A stretch of 64,000 nt of DNA from Mercurialis annua. Taxonomy: Eukaryota > Streptophyta > Magnoliopsida > Malpighiales > Euphorbiaceae. A program made the position numbers and the translations under genes. The stretch covers positions 1,746,001 to 1,810,000 of the forward strand of contig NC_065570.1 of assembly GCF_937616625.2 (NCBI RefSeq), read 5' to 3'. Positions 11,490 through 22,174 of the stretch are shown here, piece by piece (the stretch's first letter is position 1; the number at the start of each line of letters is the position of its first letter). The notes under the pieces are model-generated. The model was not told the origin of the DNA. It saw only the letters and a program-made list of their open reading frames with translations, and did not search any database.

Positions 11490-12329
11490 GGATTCATGAG
11501 CAACTATGCAAGTAGTTGCTCATGACTGGTTGAAATCTTAATTTATTAGGTAGGACCTAGGATGCAGAGGATTCTTTTTCTGCCTGAAAAATGTGTTGAA
11601 ATGAATGGTGAAAACTTAGCAGACGATCAATTGTTAGGACGGTTGAATGATCCAAGCATGTGGAGCTTGAAACAGCAACCTCTCAATGCTCTCATTTATA
11701 TTTTAGGAGTGTAATCAAGTGGAATGTAAAAACTATCATTATAGAACTTGATTCGACTCTAAAATTAAAAATTAAATCACAATAAACATGATCAGAGGAA
11801 AACATGAGGAAAGCATGTAAAACAAAAACAAACAAGTCAATATAAGCATTGACAATTTTCTTTTGGAAATATTGGTTAAATTAAGTTTATGGATACACTA
11901 TGAAAGGCTCCATATGAATCAAACCTTCAGTCAACAATTCATAAGTAAGCTTAATTGGAATTCATTTATGGATTAAATTCGAGTTAGTTAGATTTGAACT
12001 CAACATCAAACACATTATCACTCAAACTTGATTCAGAGTTTCTTATATTAAAGTTCAAACTTCAAACCATATTTAAAAGTTTAAATTTTTAAACTCAAGC
12101 TGGAACCGAATTTATTAAAGTTTAAACAAGTCAAGTCTAAAAACTTAAATATTCGATTCAGCTCGACAGTCCTATTCAGGACCCCATTCATAAGATATTA
12201 AAGCAATGGCAATAGCCCACAAATCAACAGAAAATGCAGAACAAACATACCAAGAAGCTAATCTTACGCTACTATAGATGCAGCTTCAGCTTATAACGAC
12301 AGTAACCATTGTACATCCCAAGCTGCACA
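11490..12329. other. Upstream region of TPS array copy 1
   Basis: AT-rich sequence that recurs, diverged, at 17.7-18.5 kb and 26.4-27.4 kb; it is part of the duplicated unit. No gene seen. It holds the proximal promoter of the TPS gene on its left side. Confidence 0.5.
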
Positions 12330-12332
12330 ACT

Positions 12333-13257
12333 TACATTGCCTCCTCAGTCTTTAACTCCTTAGCTAATACATCCAAAGCTTGCTGTAACAATGCGACGTT
12401 AACTGGACATTTGCTTGTAATAATTTCTTTAGAAAGCTCAAAAGCAAACTTTAAATCACCCTTCTCGCATGCAAAAGGAATCAATGTAGTAAAAGTGAAT
12501 TTACCAGGCTTGCAATCACTACTACTATCCTTTAAATCGCCATATCAATGCGTAGCTTCTTTCAGATTTCCCTCTACAACAAACCCTGTAATGAGAGAAT
12601 TAAAACTAATGACATCAGGTTTAATGTCATTATTATACATTTCTTCCAGTAATTAAACAGCATCTTTAGTTGATTTAAGATTATCCAATGCTAAACCATG
12701 TAACTTTGTATTATAACTACTTATATCAGGATGGATATCATTTTGCAGCATTTGACTCCAATTTTTCTCCCCGTCAACAAATCGCCTATTCGTACACAAC
12801 CCGTATAAAAGAGTATTAAAAGTGATTAAATCAGGCTTCTCTCCTTCCATTTCCACCTCAACAAGCAATGGTATGCCCACCTCTTCCTAGTCCGTGTGCT
12901 GTCAATCTCTAACTCCTTAGGCAATTCCCTGAACAAATCCATCAACCTCATCAAACTTCTTAGATTCAACACAAGCTGCAAGAAGTGCATTACATGATAC
13001 ATGCCTCCTTCTACAATTTCTCAGAGGCATTTCATCGAACACCTTGCGTGCATTATCAAACATGTTTGATTTCCCGTCAGGACCAATTAGACGGGCATTA
13101 TCAAACATGTTTGATCTTCCAGGATTTCATCTATCCAATCCAAGAGATTGCCAATGGCGAGGTGGCCAATGGTGTTTTCATAAACGCTAATTTTTGTTCT
13201 GAAACAATCATTTTCGGAGAATTTCTTGAACTTCTGTACGAGACGCTTGAGTTTTAG
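12333..13257 (-). pseudogene. PPR pseudogene, unit A
   Basis: Degenerate minus-strand copy of the local P-type PPR family. From N to C terminus one can read KKFSENDCFRTK, NARKVFDEMPLRNC, ALLAACVESKKFDEV, DLITFNTLLYGLCTNRRF, SSYNTKLHGLALDN, DVISFNSLITGFVVEGN, FTTLIPFACEKGDLKFAFEL and ALDVLAKELKTEEAM. The frame is broken by stops (for example an in-frame TAA at 12652-12654, complementary strand) and by frameshifts around 12.9 kb. A short stretch around 13046-13115 is duplicated (the nucleotide word atcaaacatgtttgat occurs twice). It is not expected to make a working protein. Confidence 0.8.
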
Positions 13258-13756
13258 ATCAACAAAGATACATTTTAGTCCCTAAAGAGTTTTAAATCAA
13301 CAAAGATACACTTTGATTTGAATTTGAACAAAGCTGGTGTTGGACATTGGAACTTAGCTTAAAGAGTTTTAAATCAAAAAAATAATTAATTAAGGTCAGT
13401 TTACGGTTTAAAAAGAACACTTAGAGCTTGACATTATTACTCGTTTTAACCCTCCAGTTTTAAATCGTCCAATGATTTTTCGGCACTTCTATTTCAATTT
13501 GTATAAAATGCTCTAATTATTTTCTCACACTTCATCTGAGCCAAAATACCAAGTTCATATTGTTTGTTTTTTTATAAAGTCATGAACTTATCGTTAATTG
13601 ATCTTTTGCGTCAAGTTCAGGGAATAAAATGAACCGCTGAATTTAAATTAAATAAGATAATAAAGATAAGTGAATCTTTTTATCAAATACAGGGGCAGAT
13701 TCCATTATTATGCATGTGAAATTGAATATCTTGGATATGATAAGTAAGCATAGGTA
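13258..13756. other. Spacer leading to the unit A/B junction
   Basis: AT-rich DNA. Its last part (about 13690-13757) matches the sequence at 19690-19735, which in unit B continues toward the DYT1-like exon. The match stops near 13757, where PPR 3' sequence begins, marking the first duplication junction. Confidence 0.6.
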
Positions 13757-14035
13757 ACTCGGAGAAAATGGTACAATGAGAATGTTGAGGAAGCGAAAAA
13801 TTGGTATAGGAAACTCGGAGAAAATGGTTACGAGCCTGATAGGGTTACATTCGTCACGCTCATTACGTTTCTTCGTAAGAAGGGTGACCTCGACATGGCT
13901 TGTGAGTTGTGTATTGAGATTTTAAATAAGGGTTGGCTTGTGAATGCAACTTTGTCTCAGCATGTGGTTAATGAGCTTGTAAAGCTGTCGAGGGTTGAAG
14001 AAGCTAAGGGTATTCTGCTGCTTCTTTTGTTTTAA
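13757..14035 (+). pseudogene. PPR 3' fragment at the unit A/B junction
   Basis: A copy of the C-terminal part of the PPR gene at 6216, readable as NENVEEAKNWYRKLGENG, DRVTFVTLITFLRKKGD and NATLSQHVVNELVKLSRVEE. It has no start codon or upstream PPR motifs. Near the 3' end it jumps from the 'AKGI' codons directly into the 3' UTR, deleting the last codons of the parent. The first 20 bp (13752-13771) duplicate the words seen again at 13806-13826, a local scar of the junction. Confidence 0.85.
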
Positions 14036-14124
14036 GTGTTGTTTTTGTTTAGTTGTCTAATAAGAAATCCAAAATGTTGATCAACTGAGTTTATAAAACA
14101 TTTTAGCTCTTGAAGGCAAACTTT

Positions 14125-14460
14125 TTTGAGTAAAAAAGCTACCAGCTTTATTTAATATCATTACGAAGAACATTGACAAGAAAGAAAGGGCTAGCCCTCC
14201 ATGCAGACATAGAATCGATTGCTTTTTATAAAGCAATACGCGGCCGAATTTTCTAAGCGTTTTACAAAAGCAATGGATATAAAATCCATAGAGCTTAACA
14301 AACAAATACAATCTGAAACAATATCAGGAAAATAAAATAAATCCCTATTGGGATTTTTTTAGGGATAAGATCAGATCTAGACAATTGGATTCTAACTGAA
14401 TATCGGAGTAACTTATAAGCCAATTGCCTCAGCAATTCTCGGTTTCATTCTTCCTACCAT
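14125..14460 (-). pseudogene. LINE-type RNase H remnant, unit B
   Basis: Shorter, more damaged copy of the remnant at 7505-7880, aligned at the same place between the PPR 3' end and the TPS 3' end. No intact frame. Confidence 0.6.
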
Positions 14461-14663
14461 ATCCGCTACTTAGCTGCAATAAACTGTCCATAATGGTCAC
14501 GAAATACCTTAATCATATATAGCCCTTTGCTATCTTTTCTCGTTCGTACATTCTGCAGTGTAATGTTGTTCCTGATGGGTAGTCTTGCAAATTTGTGCGC
14601 ACAAAACATAAAATAGCTACCGCTGTTGAAACCCATGAAATAGTAGCAAGTGCCGATTCTTGT

Positions 14664-17392
14664 TCATTCCCTTACCTTTTTATTGACATACTCCTCAAGA
14701 ATGGAAAGGTGAGGGATTTCATCATAACTATACATCAAAGGCATTATTCCTGCAAAATTTAGACAGACTTTGGTAAAAGTTGGCGAGAATGGATTTTGAA
14801 ATAGGCACTCATCGTTGAGTTTTTTCCATGTTTCTGCTATCATATCTAGAACATGATCTCTAGCATTTTCGGCTGAAGATGTTTGATGTTCCTTCATGTA
14901 GCACTCTACATATGAATAGCCATCCGGATCCTCATCCTGCAATTTGTTTTCTTATATTTAATTTATCGAACATTTACAAGATAAGAAAATAAGAAATGTA
15001 GATTGGATTTTACCTTGGCACTTTCCAAGTCATTCCAGAGCCGAAGAATCTTGGCTGTCGATTGTATCATGCCAGGATTCCCGTTGAGGAGCTCGACATT
15101 TTTCTCTGTTATACCTTGACCCAACAGAAAGAAAAAGTGAACTAGAACCATTGGTAAACCTGAAGTTACGATCCCATTCTTTAAGTACTCCTCAGAACTT
15201 GGCAATTCTCCAGAAGCAAACCATGTCGCTTCCACTAGATAGGCACCGAACAAACTTGCCCACTGCAACAATCAAGATTTGAAGGTTAAACTCTGGTTTA
15301 GAATATGATTCTTGAAACAAACAGAATATGTTTCAGTCCACAAACCGATTTTCGTAGAGATTCTAAAGGGTTCCATCCATGCTGTTTATACACCTTGTAG
15401 CTAATCTCATTAGTGACATTGTCAAGAGCCTCGAAGCAAATCCTCATGCAATCTGGTAGTTGTCCAGTGGCTGCAATGTCCCACCTGAATTAATTTTTTT
15501 TACAGCAATCAGTATATGAAGCAAGATTACGTTTGTAAATTGGTCAGACCTACATCTAAATTTTGATCTATATGGCCAAGGACTTGAATAATCCATCTTC
15601 ATATATTTTGATGATAACAATGCCTAAAAAGATACTCATGTAATAATATAAGGGAATTAAAAGATATTCCAAACTCTAAAAATATCAAAGCAAAAGGGTA
15701 GTTTGATACTTAATTTCTAGAAATTACATAAAAAGTACTTGTTAGAGCTAAATCACCACTACTAGATTGTCAAAATTATAACTGGACCACACACAAGTGA
15801 CATATTGCTAACAGTCATAAAGGATTCATCAAAAAGATGGCGAAAATGACAAACTGGAGCTGACAACTCACTAATAGTTTTTATTTTCTAGCTTGAACAT
15901 CACCTTTTGATAAGGATAAGAGAGTTAATACTAGAATCCAAATATTATTTACCCCCACACACTATTAACAGATTTAGACATTACATTCATCTTCCAAAAG
16001 GTTGGGAAGAATACACATAATTGAAATATATCTTTTAAATAAGCTTCAATACAGCATATGATATATTGTCTCGAAGTTGGTATATACTTTAAAGAATATT
16101 TTTGCTAAAATTTATCAAAAAAAAACACAAACATGTATATAAGTTTACATACCTGCTGACAATTTCTGTAAAGAGAATGAGGTCTAGAACAGTTCCATAC
16201 TTATCAAAAATATCATCTATTAAGTAAACGAAGGCGATGGGCTTGATGAGGTCAATTCTTTGCTGTGACAATCTCGGATCTGTTAAGGCTGCCACGCACC
16301 ATACGTACCATTTAGCTGGCTGGTCTCTTGCAAACGTTAAAACATGCGACATTCCAAGCTCTTTCCACCACCTGGAAACAAAAAAGAGTTATTAACTGTT
16401 CTTCAATTCATCAAGTTGAGGTTAAGTGGTCCGAAAATTATTAATGCAATTAATGTTTTGATAAAGAAACTTCATAATCGTCGCACATGAACTGTGAGGT
16501 CTATGAAAATGATAGGATTAAAATGTAAAACTTACTCTAAAACTTGAACAAATTCTTGTTGGTGCTGATGTTGAACTATCTTAAAATCAAGCGTTGCTAC
16601 TTCTTGTAACTCATTCACCCACCCGTTTTGCCATACAATATTCATAATGAATTTTTGTCCCATGAACTTTTGCAGGCTTCTTAAATGTGACTGCTTCAAT
16701 GCATTCTCTACTGCTTTAGCTTGAGGAGAGTCGAGATGCGTCGCCAATGAATGCAGGATCTCATAACTGTAGCCTCTTGCTTCATCAAGTATATCTTCTC
16801 CTTCCCTACTTAACTGTGAAGCTTCATGCAAACTCATTAGCCCCCTGATGCCGTCTCTTAATTCATCTTTAAATTCCCCCTCTTTGTCCTTAAAGTTGTC
16901 GAAAACGCCTGTACAAATAAAATTTTATGCTAATTAAGAAACAATAATTAAACAACTTAATAAAAAAAATGATAGACACAGAATGGAAATGAGGGAACCT
17001 GCAGGCATGAAGTAACCCTCTTGTCTCAGAAGACGAAATCTAAGAGCAACCTCATAAAGATCGCGATCATGATGTGTGCTAGGTATCAAAGTATAGTTGT
17101 TTAGAGTAACTGCGTCGATCTCTTCCTCAAAATGATGCTCGATGCCTAGGCGTTGTATAGCATCAACCATTAGTAGACCTTGGAACGCGTCTTCTTTAGT
17201 ACTTTTGCTGAGTAGGATATTCTTGAATGCTTTTAATTTGTCTTCGTATTTTCTTCTACAATCATCCTACATGCATTTTAAAAATTACGATAACAAATTT
17301 AAACACACAGGTTGTGATTGAATGCCGTTTTTCAGAAAGCAGCGTATTTGATTATATTTATACTTGATAATGTATCATAACATAAAAACACA

Positions 17393-17466
<74 letters not shown>

Positions 17467-17599
17467 TCACAGTAATAGGATAATTTGAAATTTTCAAGCT
17501 ACTAGAATGGAAATTGTGATGTTTGGCAAGACTTAAATTATCTTTAGCTAATGGAGTTGGCCGAGGAAAGGTAAAGGAAGTTCTAATAGAGAATGCCAT
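14664..17599 (-). CDS. TPS-g terpene synthase, array copy 2 (549 aa, seven exons)
   Basis: Complete paralogue of array copy 1 with identical exon lengths. Exons in transcript order: 17471-17599, 16999-17266, 16536-16908, 16153-16371, 15346-15484, 15014-15262, 14664-14936 (1650 nt, no stop or frameshift). The 43-residue first exon again looks like a transit peptide. Motifs: DDIFD followed by KYGTVLD (copies 1 and 3 have GTLPD), RWD, and NDLESAKDE for the second metal site. Exon 2 uses a tag acceptor where the others use cag. The TATA region upstream is altered compared with copies 1 and 3. Intron 1 carries a long (TA)n tract. Intron 4 (668 bp) has no insertion and best represents the ancestral intron. 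Expected activity is the same TPS-g class; changes beside the aspartate-rich motif could alter product profile, which is inference. Confidence 0.9.
17397..17462. repeat. (TA)n microsatellite, about 33 units
   Basis: An almost pure TA dinucleotide run in intron 1 of TPS array copy 2, beginning a few bases from the splice donor. The paralogous introns have only short TA runs or none, so it expanded after duplication. Confidence 0.95.
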
Positions 17600-18589
17600 T
17601 AAAAGATAGGCAGTAATAATCTATCTGAACCAAGAGAGAGCTATGTTAAATGGAAAAAAGATGAATTGCTACTTCAGATTTGCATACAAGAAATAGATGC
17701 AACATGGTAGTGAACCCAATTTTAATTATATAGAATTCAAAGGTTGATACAAGCAGCTGCTCATGACTACCTTATTTATTAGGTGGGACCTATGATTTAG
17801 AGGATGCTTTTTCTGCCTAAAAAATGTGTTGAAATGAATGGTGAAAATTTCGCCAACAATCAGTTGTCAGGGGGCCGAACTTTCCAGGCAGTGGGTCAAG
17901 AAGGTAAGGTTTCACATCAAGATCGAAAGAAAGCTCCTTGATCGGCCTCTCAACCGGGCTAGCGATTTTATTCAACTTGATGTGCTTTGATTAGACTCTA
18001 AAATTTGACTCTGCTATGTGTATAACAAAAGTAAAGACATTATTGTAAATATATTTTATTGCCCAAACTAGCAATAATTTTCATTCATCTCATCCTAATC
18101 ATCTCATCATATTTCTCATTCTTATCTTTTATTGCCAAAATTAGCAATAATTTTGACAACTACGTGAAATGCATCCACAAGAAACATGATCCAATGAAAA
18201 CATGTGAATCAAACAATCACCTATCAGAAGTAAGCTCAAATATATTTGTTGGAATTCATTTATGCATTAAATTCGCATTTGTTAGTATCAAAGTCAACAT
18301 CAAACATTTTACCAATCAAACTCGATTCACAACTCAGAGTTTGTTATATTAAAGTTCAAACCACATTTAAAAGTTTAAATTTTTAAACTCAAGCTGGAAT
18401 CCAATTTATTAAAGTTTAAACAAGTCAAGTCTAAAAACTTAAATATTCGATTCAGCTCAACAGTCCTATTCAGGACCCCATTCATAAGATATTAAAGCAA
18501 TGGCAACAGCCCACAAATCAATAGAAAATGCAGAACAAACATACCAAGAAGCTGTTACGCTGCTATAGACGCAGCTTCAGCTTATAACG
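17600..18589. other. Upstream region of TPS array copy 2
   Basis: Diverged counterpart of 11.4-12.3 kb. It contains no gene that I recognise. The short open frame near 18.1 kb is not conserved in the other units. Confidence 0.5.
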
Positions 18590-19141
18590 ACAGTAACCAT
18601 GTTCATCCCAAGCTGCACAATTTCCATTGCAGCCTCACTCTTTAGCTCCATAGCCAATGCATCCACAACTTGCTCTAACAATGCAATGTTAATCAGACAT
18701 TTGCTTGTAATAACATAGAATTTAATATAAATATTATTTTTTCCCCTTAAAATTTATAGTATTGCGCACCTTAAATTTTTTTATTTTATCAATATTTTTC
18801 ATATTACAAGCTTTCAATACAATTGTGCCCACCTTACAAATATTTACTTCTTGCCCACCTTATAAATATTTTGTGGTCCGCCACCGGCTGCAAGAAGTGC
18901 ATTAAATGTTGCATTCCTCCATCGACAATTTCTCACAGGTATTTCATCAAACACCTTGCGTGCATATCAAACATGTTTGATTTTTCATAAAGACTAATCA
19001 GACGGGCATTATAACCTTTTTTGATGAATGTTTTTGTACTTCTTTTGATCTTCCAGGATTTTTCATGAAGACTAAATTTTGTTCTGAAACGATCATTCTC
19101 GGAGAATTTCTTGAACGTCTGTACGAGACGCTTGAGTTTTA
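18590..19141 (-). pseudogene. PPR pseudogene, unit B (heavily eroded)
   Basis: Only the two ends of the PPR pseudogene remain. The C-terminal word DALAMELKSEAAMEIVQLGM is readable on the minus strand near 18600-18680, and N-terminal sequence matching units A and C lies at 18890-19140. The middle has been replaced by about 175 bp of repeat (18712-18887) that also sits in unit C. No coding potential remains. Confidence 0.7.
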
Positions 19142-20747
19142 GATCAACAAAGATACATTTTAGTCCCTAAAAGAGTTTTAATAAACAAAGATTCATTTCA
19201 GTCCCTAAACTTTATACAAAAGATTAATTAAGGTAGTTTACGGTTTAAAAAAAACACTTAGAGCTTGATATTATTACTCGTTTTAACCTTTCGGCTTCAA
19301 ATTGTCTAACAATTTTCCGGCACCTCAGCTCCAATATGTATATAATGCTCCAATTATTTTCCAACACCTCATTTGAGCCAAACTACCAAGTTCATAGTGT
19401 TTTTTTTATAAAATCATTAACTTAACGTTAATTGATAATTTGTGTCAAGTTTAGGAACAAAATGAAGGGTTGTTGAATTTAATTAAGTAATATTATAAAG
19501 ACAAGTGAATCTTTTTATCAAATAAAGGGTTGTCGATCATTTTTTTTGGTAATTCCATGATATTTTCTGAACGGGTTCCAAATATAAAACGGCACCTTTA
19601 AACTTTTCATATTTAGATTATCCCCGCTCGAGCCGGGTATGTCCCTTACGAAAGGAAAAACTGTGGCCTCAAGTTTTAAACGGCTGCATCTGCATACACG
19701 TGAAATTGAATATCTTGGATTTGTTAAGTAGGCATAGGTAATTGAAGGAGTTGGTACACCAGATGGTACAATGTATTGGTAATGGAAGATGGAACAGGTG
19801 ATTCTGATTTAAAAATTAAAATTTCTTCTACTGAAAATTATTTTTGCTTCCAAAACACTAATTAATCTTTGGTTTTTGGTTTAGTTTTAGGACCACATGA
19901 CACATTTAACACATCTTTAGTGCTGCAATAGAAACAACAATATGTAGCACAAGGCGTTCCTAAACTGAAATATTTGACTAACATTTTAACTATGTAACAA
20001 GGATACGGGAAAACGGAACACTCAGACATGGACACGGACGGAATAGTGTTATTCTAATAGTTTTTTTTTGTTAAAATGAAGTTTTCAACATGTAACAGAA
20101 AATGTTATTGAATGTAAGCATTTGAACAATTATAAATTTTCGATTGTAAATATGCATACAAATGTATTGAGTTTTTTCAGCATTTTGTTTCCGATTCTAG
20201 AAATATTTTTAGAACTTTAAAATTATATATTTATAACATATTTTTATAATATCATTTCGATAGATTTCCATTTTGGTGTTTCCCATATTAGTATTTTTGT
20301 TTTCAAGCTGTCTTGTAAGTAGCTTAATTAGGGATCAACAATTTATCTTGCAGCTTAAGTAACCATGTATAAACTTTAATTTTCGAGCCACGGAGTCAGG
20401 GGCGAAACTATCCTTAGGCTAGGGTAGGCTCCGGTCCAAGTTGTGGTCGGAATTTTTTAAAAATAAATATAGGATTTGTAGCGAATTCAAAACTAAAGGA
20501 GGTTAAGTCAGACTTTCGAAAGGTCATAAGTAAATTAAAAATTAAGTTCGGACTAAAAAGAATCCCGGCTCCGCCACTCCATGAAGTATTTATTCATTAA
20601 ATTCTCTAATCTGCCAAATTGAACAGAAAAAGATTGAACAAATTGGAAATGCCAGCAACAAATTTTAATTTAATACAAATAGAAACAACAAACAATGCTT
20701 ATTAATTATTATGTGGGAATTGTACGAACATATATGAGTAACTGCTT
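19142..20747. other. Duplicated upstream region of the DYT1-like gene, unit B copy
   Basis: From about 19730 this stretch matches 29640-30780, the region upstream of the complete DYT1-like gene, over more than 1 kb with indels. It includes an old repeat at 20404-20578 whose ends (caggggcgaaa and ggctccgccac) resemble a decayed hAT-type element and which is also present upstream of the complete gene. A TATA box tataaata at 20748-20755 is identical to that of the complete gene. Confidence 0.65.
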
Positions 20748-20834
20748 TATAAATACTCACCACAAATTAAATTATCATCTCTCTCCCTCTCAGTTAGTTA
20801 GACTGGCATTGACCAGTCATCATCTCCTCCAACA

Positions 20835-21487
20835 ATGGAATTTGCAGGCTCTGCCATGAATGACTTGTGCATATCTCCCGAACATGGCAGAAGAGGAAGA
20901 TTAGGCCGGAGAAAAATCATTTATGATGATACCAAAGAGTTCAAATCCAAGAATCTCCATGCCGAAAGACGGAGAAGACAAAAACTCAGCGACAGGCTCT
21001 CACTTTACGCGCTATGGAATGGAAAGCAAGAATGTTGTTCCGAATGTTCGGAGTTTTAATTCAAGGTTACGTGGATTGGTGTTGGAGAATAGAGTGGCGG
21101 ATGCTGTTGGCTTGTTGGAAGAAATGGAGAGCAAGGGAGTTAACCAGGATGTTATTAGTTATAATGCGGTGCTGATAGGGTTATGCAAGGATGAAAATGT
21201 TGAGGAAGTGAAAAGTTGGTACAGGAAACTCGGAGAAAATGGTTACGAGCCTGATAGGGTTACGCACGTGACGCTCATTACGTTCTTCGTAAGAAGGGTG
21301 ACCTTGACATGGCCTGTGAGTTGTTATTGAGATTTTGAATAAGGGTTGGCTTGTGAATGCGACTTTGTTTCAGCATGTGGTGAATGAGCTTGTTAAGCTG
21401 TCGAGGGTTGAAGAAGTTCGGGGTATTGTTGAATTGGGGAAGTCGAATAAGCATTCTTATAGATTGAGTTTACCTTTAGATAAGTAG
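20835..21487 (+). pseudogene. DYT1 exon 1 / PPR 3' end chimera at the unit B/C junction
   Basis: The first about 180 bp are almost identical to exon 1 of the complete DYT1-like gene at 30869, including start codon and basic region (LHAERRRRQKLSDR). At about 21012-21020 the sequence switches to the PPR gene family, matching the 6216 gene from codons for MESKNV onward to its stop (21485-21487). The junction has a few bases of shared sequence (tatgg/atgg). From the DYT1 start the frame ends at 21059 (74 codons). The PPR part is read in another frame and then broken by two single-base deletions near 21282 and 21325. It keeps the DYT1 promoter copy, so it could be transcribed, but a functional protein is unlikely. 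A 74-residue peptide with a bHLH basic region but no helix-loop-helix is conceivable. Confidence 0.85.
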
Positions 21488-21649
21488 CTTAATCTTCTGC
21501 TGCTTCTTTTGTTTTAAGTGTTGAATTTTTTAGTTTTCTAATCAGAAGTTCAAAATGCTGATCAACTGTACTGAGTTTATAAAACATTTTACTCTTGCAG
21601 GCAAACTTATTTTTGTTTGGGTGAAAAAGCTATTTGCTTTATTTGATAT

Positions 21650-21955
21650 CATTACAAAGAACATCAACAAGAAAGAAAGGGAGGACGGCATATAATCGAT
21701 TGCTTTTGCCAAGTTCGTTGAGCGTTTAACAAAAGCAATGGATATAAAATCCATAGAGCTTAATAAACAAATACAATCTGAAACAATGTCAGAAAAATAA
21801 GATAAATCCCTATTGGGATTTTTTAGGACTAAGATCAGTTCTTGATGATCAGATTCTAACCGAATAGGGGAGTATATTCTGGATTTAATCCAGCTCAAGG
21901 CTTCATGAAAGCCAATTGCCACTGCAATACTCGGCTTCATTCTTCCTACAACACC
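21650..21955 (-). pseudogene. LINE-type RNase H remnant, unit C
   Basis: Best preserved of the three remnants: an open minus-strand frame reads AIGFHEALSWIKSR, LESDHQELILVLKNPNRDLS, YFSDIVSDCICLLSS and AFVKRSTNLAKAID. This is an RVT_3-type RNase H fold fragment, lacking any upstream reverse transcriptase. It lies between the PPR fragment and the TPS 3' end as in units A and B. Confidence 0.7.
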
Positions 21956-22174
21956 CGCATGCTTAGCTGCAATAAACTGTCCATAATGGTCACAAATCCC
22001 TTAATCATATATAATCCCTGAATCATATATAACCCTTTGTTATCTTTTCTCGTTCGTACATTCTGCAGTGTGATGTTGTTCCTGATGGGTAGTTTTGCAG
22101 TTTTGTGCGCACAGAACATAAAACAGCTACCACTGTCGGAATCCATGAAATAGTAGCAGGTGCGGAATTCTTGT

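Noticed and set aside
17375..17470. Extension of the TPS exon 1 reading frame through a poly(Ile-Tyr) tract
   Set aside because: The frame only stays open because of the TA microsatellite in intron 1; the donor after codon 43 is conserved in all three copies.
20923..21330. 135-codon frame across the DYT1/PPR junction as a real PPR protein
   Set aside because: Its first 30 codons are out-of-frame DYT1 sequence, the start is internal and the PPR part is frameshifted before the end.
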